A stretch of DNA of 51,235 nt from Bacteriovorax stolpii (lineage in GTDB: Bacteria; Bdellovibrionota; UBA1018), in contig CAMAQA010000010.1 of the NCBI GenBank assembly GCA_945860415.1, positions 1 to 51,235 on the forward strand, written 5' to 3'. A program made the translations under genes and the position numbers. A model generated the notes under the pieces. That model saw nothing but the letters and a program-made list of their open reading frames with translations, ran no database searches and was not told the DNA's origin. Shown piece after piece: positions 1 to 7,666 of the stretch. Numbering within the stretch: the stretch's first letter is position 1; each line of letters starts with the position of its first letter.

Positions 1-94
1 TCTAGACGATGGGGACCCATGCGAAAGAGGAGCCGTTGAATTAAACCCGGTACGATCGCTTTTCAACCAGTAAAGTGGACCGCCTGAAAATATT

Positions 95-1246
95 TTAAAT
101 CAGCGTCAGTGCTCGCTCGAAAACCCAGGCAAGCACTCCTGCTCCAGGAATCACCGCCCAAGCCGGGGCTCGATACCAAAACTGAGCCAGCAGGCTGGCC
201 CCGAGCACGGCAGCAAGAACTCCGGCGTGAGCGCCCGCAGAATGGCCGGTTTGAATGGCGAGGCGGGCTCCTGTTCCGAATACTCCGCCCACCACCGCGG
301 GTACGGCACCGGCGATGAAGGCCGCAGGACCGGCGGCAGCCCGTTTTTCCAAATGTCCCCAGACTCGAGGAATCACGAAAACACCGTTCACGAAGGCCGC
401 GGAAAACACACCCGCAGTGGCCACCAGTGCGCCGGCAAGTCCCAGGACCTGAAAGCCTAGAAAAGTTGCCGTAATCGTCACCGGACCCGGGGTGATCTGC
501 CCCACGGCAAGACCATCCATGAACTGGGCGTGGGTCAGCCACCCCATCCTTCCGACGAAATCTCCTTCGAGGACCGGTACGACCGCAAGACCTGTTCCGA
601 AGACGAAGGCTCCAGCCTTGAAACAAATCCAGAAGATCTGGAGCAGCTTCTGCCGAAGCTGTTCATCGGCAAGTCCTAGAATTGCCCAGCCGAAGGCGTT
701 CAATCGGGTCGTGCTACCCGCCAGGCGAAAGCCGGCGTAGGAGAGCAGCCCGAATCCGAGGATCAATACGGGCTCGGCCTGGGGCCTCCACGCCACCACT
801 GCGGCGGCGATGAGGCCGATCGCCCACGCCCGCCGGCTTTGCCGATACGGACGCGCCAGCTGGACCACCGAGGCTAGGATGACGGCAATGGCTCCGGTCT
901 GGAGCCCCGACCAGAGTAGACCGGCCCGCGAGATGACTTCAGCCGAGTCCTGGTACCAGGCTCCCATTCCGAGCACGAGAAGGAACGCCGGCAGGATGAA
1001 CAGGAATCCACCGACCAGTCCTCCGGCCACGCCGTGTCGGATGCTTCCGATGGCAATCATCATCTGGGTCGCCACCGGGCCAGGAAAAAGCTTGCAGATG
1101 GTCAGCAGGTGCGAAAAGCGCTCGGGCGAAAGCCACTCTCGCTTGCGCGAGCACTCTTCCTCGATCATCGCCATCGCGGCGGCAGGGCCCCCGAAACCGA
1201 GGCAGCCCAGGCGCAGGGCAACCTTAGCGTAGGCTTTGAAGGCCAT
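95..1246 (-). CDS. chrA: Chromate transporter, two-domain CHR family
   Basis: A polytopic inner-membrane protein of 383 residues, the length of the long-chain CHR family, which exports chromate in characterised members. Two homologous halves are visible. The first has the FGGPAAAMAMIEEE signature near residues 18-31 and the PGPVATQ motif near 55-61. The second has GQITPGPVTITATFLGF near 249-265. Hydrophobic segments fill the rest. It is the last gene of a minus-strand operon: its ATG lies inside the end of the glutaredoxin gene (23-base overlap), which implies translational coupling. Substrate is inferred from family only; CHR proteins linked to iron or redox genes could move other oxyanions. 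Confidence 0.9.
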   Translation of the reverse strand: MAFKAYAKVALRLGCLGFGGPAAAMAMIEEECSRKREWLSPERFSHLLTICKLFPGPVATQMMIAIGSIRHGVAGGLVGGFLFILPAFLLVLGMGAWYQDSAEVISRAGLLWSGLQTGAIAVILASVVQLARPYRQSRRAWAIGLIAAAVVAWRPQAEPVLILGFGLLSYAGFRLAGSTTRLNAFGWAILGLADEQLRQKLLQIFWICFKAGAFVFGTGLAVVPVLEGDFVGRMGWLTHAQFMDGLAVGQITPGPVTITATFLGFQVLGLAGALVATAGVFSAAFVNGVFVIPRVWGHLEKRAAAGPAAFIAGAVPAVVGGVFGTGARLAIQTGHSAGAHAGVLAAVLGASLLAQFWYRAPAWAVIPGAGVLAWVFERALTLI

Positions 1247-1475
1247 CGCGGGTATCCAGCGCGGCGAGCTCCGTGTAGCCGCCGATCAGCCGCTCATCCG
1301 CGAAAATCTGCGGCATCGTCTTCATCCCCGAACGCTTCTCAAGCGCATCCCAGGAGGCCTCATCCTCTTCCGACAGCCGAATCTCCTCGAACGAAATTCC
1401 CTTCCGCTGGAGCAGCGATTTTGCGCGCTCGCAATAAGGACAATAATCCATCGTGTAGACCGTTACTTTTGCCAT
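1224..1475 (-). CDS. grxC: Glutaredoxin, dithiol Grx3 type
   Basis: An 83-residue cytosolic thiol oxidoreductase. The active-site CPYC is at residues 12-15, the cis-proline TMPQIF motif near 53-58 and the glutathione-binding GGYTEL near 65-70, all as expected for Grx3-type glutaredoxins that reduce disulfides with glutathione. It overlaps cyaY upstream by 13 bases and chrA downstream by 23 bases, so the three genes are almost surely co-transcribed. The context suggests a link between thiol redox, iron-sulfur supply and oxyanion export. Confidence 0.93.
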   Translation of the reverse strand: MAKVTVYTMDYCPYCERAKSLLQRKGISFEEIRLSEEDEASWDALEKRSGMKTMPQIFADERLIGGYTELAALDTRDGLQSLR

Positions 1476-1822
1476 GGCTTCAACCCCGCCGTTTCCTCGA
1501 GCACCGTCTTCAGGAGCGATTTGACTTCAATGTCGCGCCCCTTGTCATCGCGCCACTGCTGGAGCGCTGGATCGAAAGAAAAGTGATAGGCCGTACCGCG
1601 CGAGGCCAGGGCCACCCAGAGCTGCCGCACCGAGGGCTGGGCACTCAAGATGATCTTGGTGCGGTCAGGAAACGTGATGGTCACCACGCCGAATGCCTGC
1701 TCGCACTCAGCAACGTCAGGATCGACGTTTTCGAACTGTGCGGCGACGTCATCGAAAGTTTCCTGCACGCGCTTGCGATAATCAGCCTCAGGCCAATCCT
1801 TGGAATCCAAAAAAGCATTCAT
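1463..1822 (-). CDS. cyaY: Frataxin-like iron donor protein CyaY
   Basis: A 119-residue protein that matches bacterial frataxin over its length: an acidic N-terminal helix (FDDVAAQFENVDPDV), then the beta-sheet core with VVTITFPDRTKIIL, QPSVRQLWVA and YHFSFD, then a W..DKGR turn. CyaY binds iron and regulates IscS-driven Fe-S cluster assembly in proteobacteria. I chose the ATG at 1822 because AGGGA lies just upstream and the family starts there; an open frame extends to 1894 but adds residues foreign to the family. First gene of the cyaY-grxC-chrA operon, divergent from the HtrA protease gene across about 70 bases. Confidence 0.87.
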   Translation of the reverse strand: MNAFLDSKDWPEADYRKRVQETFDDVAAQFENVDPDVAECEQAFGVVTITFPDRTKIILSAQPSVRQLWVALASRGTAYHFSFDPALQQWRDDKGRDIEVKSLLKTVLEETAGLKPWQK

Positions 1823-1892
1823 GATTCCCTGAATAGCATGAGTGCGGCCTACCGGAACAGGGCGCCGGAACGTCCTCTGCAGAACGTGCGGC

Positions 1893-3308
1893 ATGATCTT
1901 CCGAATTCACCGATTGGCCCTCGTCATCCTGATCTCGCTCAGTCACGCGTCGCTATCCTCCAGTCGCGCCCTTGCCCGGGATGGGCTTCAGCCCACGACG
2001 CCCACAGTCAGCGAAGTGGCGCGCAAGGCCATGCCGGCGGTGGTCAGCATCCAGAGCACGAGGCAGCAATCCGCCGGAGAGAAGCGCTCGCTGGGGGTTG
2101 GCAGCGGAGTGATCATCCGCGAGGATGGCCTGATCGTCACGAGTTACCACGTGATCGAGGGGGCCAATAAGGTCATCGTGAACCTGGAAGGAAAGAAGGA
2201 GCCTCTCAAGGCCAAAATCATCGCCGGCGATGCGAGGAGCGACATTGCCCTGCTGCAGCTTGAAAATGGGCCACAGAAATTCGCCTCGCTGAAGCTCGGC
2301 GATTCGGATCGCGTGCAGGTCGGCGATCCGGCGATTGCCGTTGGAAATCCGTTCGGCTTCGACCACACGGTGACCTCCGGAATCGTCAGTGCACGCGGCC
2401 GAAATGGCTCGGCCATGGGCCCTTTCGGAGATCCAGGACCCGACGTCGACGACATGATCCAGACGGATGCTGCCATCAATCCCGGAAACTCAGGGGGTCC
2501 GCTCCTCAACTCCGATGGCGAGATGGTGGGACTCAATGCTGCGATCTTCTCGCAGAGCGGAGCATTCATCGGCATCGGTTTCGCGATCCCTTCTCGAGTC
2601 GTGCGCGAAATCACCGAGCAGCTGCTCAAGCACGGTCGCGTCGTTCGTGGATGGCTCGGGGTGACAGCCCAGAACCTCGACGACAATCTCGCCAGAAAGT
2701 TCAAAACCGAGCCTCGGGGCGCACTCATCAGCGACATTCGCCCCAAGGGCCCCGCGTTCCAGGCAGGCCTCAAGGCAGGTGACATCATCCGGTCATTCGA
2801 CAAGCAGCCCGTGGCCAATTCACCGGCTCTCAAGGCGCTTGCGACCAGGGCTTCCGCAGGAAAAACCGTGGAAGTCGAGTACCTTCGCGACGGAAAGCAG
2901 GCATCGGCAAAGCTGCTGGTGCAGGAGCAGCCCAGGACCGACGAAGAAGAAGACGGCACCGAGGCAGCCGGACTTGCGGCCGTCCAGGAGAGCAAGCCTC
3001 CACGGACCGCGGCAGATCTGGGCCTTTCGCTGCAGAACGTTCCTGCCGACCTGCGCGGCATGATGGGCCTCTCGGCCAGGCAGGGCGTCCTGATCGGCCA
3101 GGTCACTCCGGGCTCGGCCGCATCCGAAGCGGGGCTGACCCCTGGTGACGTGGTGCTTTCATTTGAGAGCGAGTCCGTGGCGAGCTCGGAAGAAGTGACG
3201 GTGAAGATTGCGCGCTGGTTGAAGGCGCGCCGGGCGCCGGACTCGATCCTGCTTCTGGTCCAGCGCGGACCCGGCGACAAGGTGTTCATCGCCCTTCCCG
3301 CGTCCTGA
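1893..3308 (+). CDS. degP: Periplasmic serine protease/chaperone of the HtrA/DegP family
   Basis: A signal peptide (hydrophobic LALVILISLSHASLSSS then ALA) is followed by a trypsin-like domain and two PDZ domains, the DegP architecture. Counting from the ATG at 1893 (471 residues), the catalytic triad is His86 (SYHVIEG), Asp117 (SDIALL) and Ser200 (GNSGGPL). The first PDZ starts near GWLGVTAQNL and the second near ADLGLSLQNV, separated by an acidic linker. The product degrades or refolds misfolded envelope proteins. The open frame reaches back to 1842, but the extra 17 residues would precede a normal signal peptide. No strong Shine-Dalgarno is seen at 1893, so the start is moderately sure. 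Confidence 0.92.
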   Translation: MIFRIHRLALVILISLSHASLSSSRALARDGLQPTTPTVSEVARKAMPAVVSIQSTRQQSAGEKRSLGVGSGVIIREDGLIVTSYHVIEGANKVIVNLEGKKEPLKAKIIAGDARSDIALLQLENGPQKFASLKLGDSDRVQVGDPAIAVGNPFGFDHTVTSGIVSARGRNGSAMGPFGDPGPDVDDMIQTDAAINPGNSGGPLLNSDGEMVGLNAAIFSQSGAFIGIGFAIPSRVVREITEQLLKHGRVVRGWLGVTAQNLDDNLARKFKTEPRGALISDIRPKGPAFQAGLKAGDIIRSFDKQPVANSPALKALATRASAGKTVEVEYLRDGKQASAKLLVQEQPRTDEEEDGTEAAGLAAVQESKPPRTAADLGLSLQNVPADLRGMMGLSARQGVLIGQVTPGSAASEAGLTPGDVVLSFESESVASSEEVTVKIARWLKARRAPDSILLLVQRGPGDKVFIALPAS

Positions 3309-3318
3309 TTCAAAAAAA

Positions 3319-3360
3319 CCCCGCCCGGCCTGGGACCCGAAGGTCTTGCGCCGAGCGGGG
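3319..3360 (-). terminator. Intrinsic terminator of the outer-membrane protein gene
   Basis: CCCCGCCCGGC at 3319-3329 pairs with GCCGAGCGGGG at 3350-3360, eleven positions with one mismatch. Seven A residues at 3312-3318 become a U-run on the minus strand, so it terminates the minus-strand gene that ends at 3399. It also lies just after the plus-strand protease stop, but on that side no U-run follows. Confidence 0.8.
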
Positions 3361-3398
3361 CATGGCAACATCTGCCACACGGTCAAGGCCTAAGCCCG

Positions 3399-4085
3399 TC
3401 AACCGAGGGCGATGTTGAACCCCACGGTACCGGTGAACACTTCGTTCCCGGGCGTGATGGTCAAGTCGGGGCGAATCACGAACTGTCCGAGTTCGAAGTC
3501 CGCACCCACGTTCGGATACATTCTCCATCGCGAACCCGCTCCGGCGGTTGTCGGCCCGAAATTCAAGGCATCTGCGACGGATCGGTACGTGAAATTCCCG
3601 CCGCTCCGCAGACTCAGGCGGAAGTTCGTATCCGGAAACAGGTATCCGATCTTCAGGTTCAGCGGAACCATCAGGTAGTTGGATCCACCCTGGCCGACTC
3701 GCGTGCCAGGATCCGACCCGAAAAAGTTCGAGTTCGGTTCGCCGAGGTGCGAGTAGATCACCCCGGTCGACGGCCCCAGATACCAGTTTTTGGCGAGTCG
3801 CGAATCCTTGAAGAAGGACGTGAGGGCGTTCATTTCCACAATGATTGCGCCGGCGGCTCGCGAGTCGGTCTGGTCGAGGGCGTCGTTGAACACCATCACA
3901 CCAGCCTGCGGCTTGATGCCGACCACTTCCTTCTGTATTCCCCTGTCGGTCACTTCTTCTTCAGTTCGCTCGGTTCGAGCTGCAATCGTATCCTCCTGCG
4001 ACCAAGCGGGCGTTCCGATGGCCAGGGAGGATACTAAAGCCAGCCCCGAAGCGAGCACGATCGAACTTCTATTCTTGTGCATCAT
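3399..4085 (-). CDS. Putative outer-membrane beta-barrel protein
   Basis: A 228-residue exported protein with a clear Sec signal peptide (SSIVLASGLALVSSLAIGTPAWS, cleavage after AWS). The mature part has alternating hydrophobic/polar strands ending in glycine-aromatic turns (for example LMVPLNLKIGYLFPDTNF, RPDLTITPGNEVF, GTVGFNIALG), which is typical of small outer-membrane barrels. I do not recognise a named family. Two tandem ATG codons lie at the start after an AGGGAGAA ribosome site. A terminator follows immediately. The upstream displaced frame (4069-4260) runs into its first codons. Confidence 0.72.
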   Translation of the reverse strand: MMHKNRSSIVLASGLALVSSLAIGTPAWSQEDTIAARTERTEEEVTDRGIQKEVVGIKPQAGVMVFNDALDQTDSRAAGAIIVEMNALTSFFKDSRLAKNWYLGPSTGVIYSHLGEPNSNFFGSDPGTRVGQGGSNYLMVPLNLKIGYLFPDTNFRLSLRSGGNFTYRSVADALNFGPTTAGAGSRWRMYPNVGADFELGQFVIRPDLTITPGNEVFTGTVGFNIALG

Positions 4086-4260
4086 CGGAGTTCTCCCTTT
4101 GCCGCCATGTGGTGCAAGGGACGAACCTCAGGCCGGGCGTCACGGGCCGCCCGTCATTATTCGTGATCACGAACTCAGCGCCGCCTGTTCCTTCCAGGAA
4201 AAGACTGCTGCGAAGGAGCAGCTTCAGTTTCGAGGATGCCCGACGGTGCCGGTGAAGCAA
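4069..4260 (-). other. Displaced coding frame, likely C-terminal part of the gene at 4175-4495
   Basis: Downstream of about 4215 this minus-strand frame reads EFVITNNDGRPVTPGLRF and then PCTTWRQRE before stopping at 4069. Its third codon positions are GC-rich like neighbouring genes, and it overlaps the next gene start by 17 bases as genes in operons often do. No good ribosome site precedes its first ATG. I read it as the continuation of the preceding gene after a shift of frame. Confidence 0.3.
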
Positions 4261-4495
4261 GCGGCGTTGGTGTCGACTTTGTTTTCAGCGGGGCCCAGAG
4301 CAGCTCCGAGTCCAACGCATCCGCCACTTCGCGGGTGGCGGGCCGAGACTCGCGCCACTGGTCCACCCACTTCGCCAGGCCAGACTGCCGCTGACGTGGC
4401 GGATCCTGCAGGATCTCACCACCCACGCCGGACCTCGAGGGCAGGAGCGCCAGGAGGAAGGTCAGGACTGACATGGCCAGCAGGCTTCGTTCCAT
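4175..4495 (-). CDS. Small exported protein of unknown function, possibly frameshifted
   Basis: A 106-residue frame with a plausible N-terminal signal sequence (hydrophobic AMSVLTFLLALLP followed by SRSGVGG) and a Trp-rich polar region. I do not recognise a family. The C-terminal residues after about 90 turn basic and stop abruptly (FPGRNRRR), whereas another minus-strand frame from about 4215 to 4069 has gene-like codon use. The true product may therefore be a roughly 140-residue protein interrupted by one frameshift. Confidence 0.42.
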   Translation of the reverse strand: MERSLLAMSVLTFLLALLPSRSGVGGEILQDPPRQRQSGLAKWVDQWRESRPATREVADALDSELLWAPLKTKSTPTPLASPAPSGILETEAAPSQQSFPGRNRRR

Positions 4496-4522
4496 CAGAC
4501 CATCCTATGCTACCCTTGGAGG

Positions 4523-5515
4523 ATGGGGAAGATTCGGACAATCGGCGTCCTGCTGGCGCTGGCATCACGCATGGCTCTGGCGGCCGATTCGCCGGTGACC
4601 TCAATCTTCACCCTGCAGTGCGGAAGCGAGCTCAATCGCAACTGCCAGCAGGCCACCGAGCGAGTCGTCCGACTGCTCGATGCGAGAATCCAGGAGCAGG
4701 TGCTCCAGTCGGCCAAAAGTCTCGGATACTATCATCTCAAGGACCTGCTGATGGTGCCCAGGCCTGGACCAGTGTCGAGGCTGGGCCCCGACGATTTCGA
4801 ATTGAGCCACAAGCCGTTTCCCGAGGTCTGTAGCCTGAATGGCAACCGGTTCAACAGCGGCGCCAGCGAGCAGGAGACCAACCATCTGGGTCGCAGCTGC
4901 GGAGCTCCAGACACCATCGAGTGTCGCACTAGCTCGAAGGGCGAGATCCGGGCACAGCTCATTGCCGGAAGCGGAACTCGTGAGGAATCTTACCTTCGTG
5001 GTGCATTCATCGAAGCACTCGAGTGTGTCACGCGCGAGATCACGACGGAGATCCGCGACTCACGAGAGCTGAAGATTCCGGGAGACGAGACTTCAAACCC
5101 CTGCATGAAGTTCATTTCAGAGAATTCCGCCATCCGGCAAAAGCTGGCCCAGCTTGCAAGCAAGGGTTCTGCAGAGGACAAATCTCGCTGTCGATTTACT
5201 CGTTCAGGAGATTTCGAACAGGCCGGCTGCTATGCCGAATCCGCACTCGAAGCCTCGGACGCGCTTTTTACGGCCGTGGCTGCCTGCGAGGCCTTCCGCC
5301 GGGCTGACCTCGGATTCCTCGCGCTCGGGCGCGATCTGCACTCGATCGACTCACGTCGCAAGCTCTGGACCAAGCACGCCATGGAATGCTCCAAGCGTCC
5401 CACGTGCGAATCGTTCAGCAGCTGCGTCCATGGCAGGTACACGGAAGAGATTCGCAAGGAATCGCTCCAGCGATTTCCAAATTCCACGGAGGGCGGAAAA
5501 TGCAAAATTCTCTGA
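4523..5515 (+). CDS. Cysteine-rich secreted protein, unknown function
   Basis: A 330-residue protein with a signal peptide (TIGVLLALASRMALA, cleaved before ADSP). The mature protein contains well over a dozen cysteines spread along its length (LQCGSELNRNCQQ, EVCSLN, RSCGAPDTIEC, SRCRFTRSG, TCESFSSC, GGKCKIL), suggesting a disulfide-stabilised periplasmic or extracellular protein. I recognise no domain. It overlaps the next gene by 16 bases, so the two exported proteins are probably made together. It is divergent from the small gene at 4495, with only 27 bases between the starts. Confidence 0.72.
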   Translation: MGKIRTIGVLLALASRMALAADSPVTSIFTLQCGSELNRNCQQATERVVRLLDARIQEQVLQSAKSLGYYHLKDLLMVPRPGPVSRLGPDDFELSHKPFPEVCSLNGNRFNSGASEQETNHLGRSCGAPDTIECRTSSKGEIRAQLIAGSGTREESYLRGAFIEALECVTREITTEIRDSRELKIPGDETSNPCMKFISENSAIRQKLAQLASKGSAEDKSRCRFTRSGDFEQAGCYAESALEASDALFTAVAACEAFRRADLGFLALGRDLHSIDSRRKLWTKHAMECSKRPTCESFSSCVHGRYTEEIRKESLQRFPNSTEGGKCKIL

Positions 5516-6207
5516 ACTCGAGAACTCCTCCAGCGTGGCTGATGGTTGCGGCCATCCTGTTTTCAGCAACGACGGCACGGGCCATTCGTCCCGTGGATCC
5601 GGTCTTTCTCGATGAGGGTTGCCAGATGGAATCCGGAGTTCATGCCTCGGCCGTGAGCACGGAAATCGAGGTCGTCTCGTTCAGCTCGACAGTCACGCCA
5701 GGCGAGATTCCCGTGGTGTGCCCGAAGGGCTTCCAAGCCGGCGAACAGACGCACACGAGCACGGGCGGCACCTGCAGCTTTCGTCCTGCCCCGCAGGCAA
5801 CACCACAAACCAAGCTGATCTTTTCGTGCAAAAAAAATACGGCGTCAGAGTGCAGTGAAACGGCAGGAACCTGCAACGCAACCGCAACGGTTCGGTGCGT
5901 GCCCATTCCGATGAAGACGTCGACCCTGGTGACGACCGAGTCATGCAGGACGCCAGGACTCTATGGCCAGATCAGCGCCTTGAGTTCGGCACTCCTCGCC
6001 GGATCCGTCATGAACCTGGGCACCGAAACACTCTCGGAAATTCAGGGCGGAAAGGAATTGCCCAAGACATCGATTGGCACTCCGGGGTCCGGCTCTGGCA
6101 CGAACGCGACGGCTCCCGAAGCCCAACAACAGGAGGCTGCACCCGAGCCGCAGAGATTGAGCTTTCCAGGTAGAAAGCCTCCCGTGACCGCTGTTCCGGC
6201 CCGCTAA
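5500..6207 (+). CDS. Secreted cysteine-containing protein, unknown function
   Basis: A 235-residue protein. The ATG at 5500 was chosen because GGAGGGCGGAAA precedes it and a signal peptide follows (WLMVAAILFSATTARA). The mature protein has regularly spaced cysteines (EGCQME, VVCPKG, GTCSFRP, FSCKKNTASECSETAGTC, VRCVPIP, ESCRTPG) and a low-complexity Gly/Ser/Thr/Gln/Pro C-terminus. No known family recognised. It forms a two-gene unit with the upstream cysteine-rich gene, whose 3' end it overlaps. Confidence 0.68.
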   Translation: MQNSLNSRTPPAWLMVAAILFSATTARAIRPVDPVFLDEGCQMESGVHASAVSTEIEVVSFSSTVTPGEIPVVCPKGFQAGEQTHTSTGGTCSFRPAPQATPQTKLIFSCKKNTASECSETAGTCNATATVRCVPIPMKTSTLVTTESCRTPGLYGQISALSSALLAGSVMNLGTETLSEIQGGKELPKTSIGTPGSGSGTNATAPEAQQQEAAPEPQRLSFPGRKPPVTAVPAR

Positions 6208-6215
6208 AGCGCCGC

Positions 6216-7661
6216 TCAGGACTTTGCGGGCTGCGTGGAAGCCGAGTCGGTCGCCTCGAAGTGCGGCATCTGCTTGGCCTTGGAAACCGGCTTGGCATTC
6301 CACAGCTTCGCGGCCATCCAGAGGCCAGCACCGGCCACCGGAACCATTGCCAGGGGCCAGTTCGACCAGTTGGCAGGATCCTTCGCTGCCTCTCCCGACG
6401 GAAGAATCGAGCCGTACACGACGGCCTGGAGGCCGGTTCCGAGGTAGACCATGCCATCGATGAGGCCGACGGCAACGCCGACGTTCCTCTTTCCACCGAA
6501 ATCCATGGAGGCCGTGCCCGAGAGCATGCCGTGCACGCCGATCACGGCAAGCATCATGAAACTCACGATCCAGCCGAGGGCCGGAGAAGTCAGGAAGCCG
6601 ATCGCAAAGAAGGAGCCGACGAACAGGATTCCATAAAGAATCGAGGAGACCGGTCCGCGACGCGAGTGGAAGATCTTGTCAGAAATCGTTCCAGCAAAGA
6701 CTCCACCCAGGATTCCCGCCACGCAGTTGGCGAGTCCCCAGTTGGCGGCAACGAACTGGGTCATCTGGCCCGTCTGCTTGGCGAAAATGACATACCACTG
6801 CATGACGGCGTTACGCAGGAAGCCGGAGCAGAACTCGATCAGCGCGATCGTCACGATGACCGGATTTCCGGCCATGCGCTTGGCAACCTCAAGAGCCCCG
6901 AGGCGCGGGCCCGTATCACCGCTGGAGGCATCGCCCGTGTCGAAGTCCTTCAGGCCGACATCTCCCGGCGTGTCGAACACCAGGAAATAATCGACGACCG
7001 CGAAGGCCAGCAACAGGACCATCGGGACGAAAAACACCATGTGAGTCGGGGCGTTCTTGACGATCAGGCCGCCGATGTCGAAGGCGAAGTAGATGCCGAG
7101 AGAGATCAGGATTCCGAAAATCCCGCCGAAAGTGCCACGCTCGCGCAGGTGGAACCAGGCAGCATTCACTTTCACGATCGAAACGGCGCCGAAGCTCTGG
7201 AAATACATGTTCACGGCGTAACAGAGCACCAGTGCAGGAACGACCTGCTCCGAGGCGAGCTGCTGCATGCTGTGCAGGTACACCACGAGCCCCATCGCCA
7301 GGTTCGCCACTGCTGCGCCGATGGCACTGATGAGGATGGTCTTGCGGCCACCCCAGCGATCGGTCAGCGGGCCATTGATGATGAACGAGATGCCATACAC
7401 CCAGGTGCCGACGCCGAAGATCGTTCCGAAATCCGCATTCGAGATCACGTCACCGAGGGCATTTTTCGCAACCGTCAGGTTGTAGCGCCCCATGTAGAGG
7501 AAGGCATAGGTCAGGCCCAGCGGCAGCCAGTTCCAGACTCGGCGGCGCAGGAACTTCGGCGCATGGCCCAACTCCACCTTGGGCAGCCTGGCAAGGACGA
7601 AGGCAACGACGATGATCAGGATCAGGATGGGCAGGAACTGCTGAAAACTCTTCCAAAGCAT
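6216..7661 (-). CDS. MFS transporter, organophosphate:phosphate antiporter (OPA) type
   Basis: A 481-residue inner-membrane protein with about twelve hydrophobic helices plus one extra N-terminal helix (FLPILILIIVVAFVLA). The first-half signature YMGRYNLTVAKNALGD and the loop GPLTDRWGGRKTILI place it with the GlpT/UhpT-like OPA family, which exchanges glycerol-3-phosphate or sugar phosphates for phosphate. The second half has FAGTISDKIFHSRRGP and GGKRNVGVAVGLIDGM. An AGGAGT ribosome site precedes the ATG. RNase D ends five bases upstream, so the two are likely co-transcribed. The exact substrate cannot be read from sequence. Confidence 0.82.
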   Translation of the reverse strand: MLWKSFQQFLPILILIIVVAFVLARLPKVELGHAPKFLRRRVWNWLPLGLTYAFLYMGRYNLTVAKNALGDVISNADFGTIFGVGTWVYGISFIINGPLTDRWGGRKTILISAIGAAVANLAMGLVVYLHSMQQLASEQVVPALVLCYAVNMYFQSFGAVSIVKVNAAWFHLRERGTFGGIFGILISLGIYFAFDIGGLIVKNAPTHMVFFVPMVLLLAFAVVDYFLVFDTPGDVGLKDFDTGDASSGDTGPRLGALEVAKRMAGNPVIVTIALIEFCSGFLRNAVMQWYVIFAKQTGQMTQFVAANWGLANCVAGILGGVFAGTISDKIFHSRRGPVSSILYGILFVGSFFAIGFLTSPALGWIVSFMMLAVIGVHGMLSGTASMDFGGKRNVGVAVGLIDGMVYLGTGLQAVVYGSILPSGEAAKDPANWSNWPLAMVPVAGAGLWMAAKLWNAKPVSKAKQMPHFEATDSASTQPAKS

Positions 7662-7666
7662 GGATG

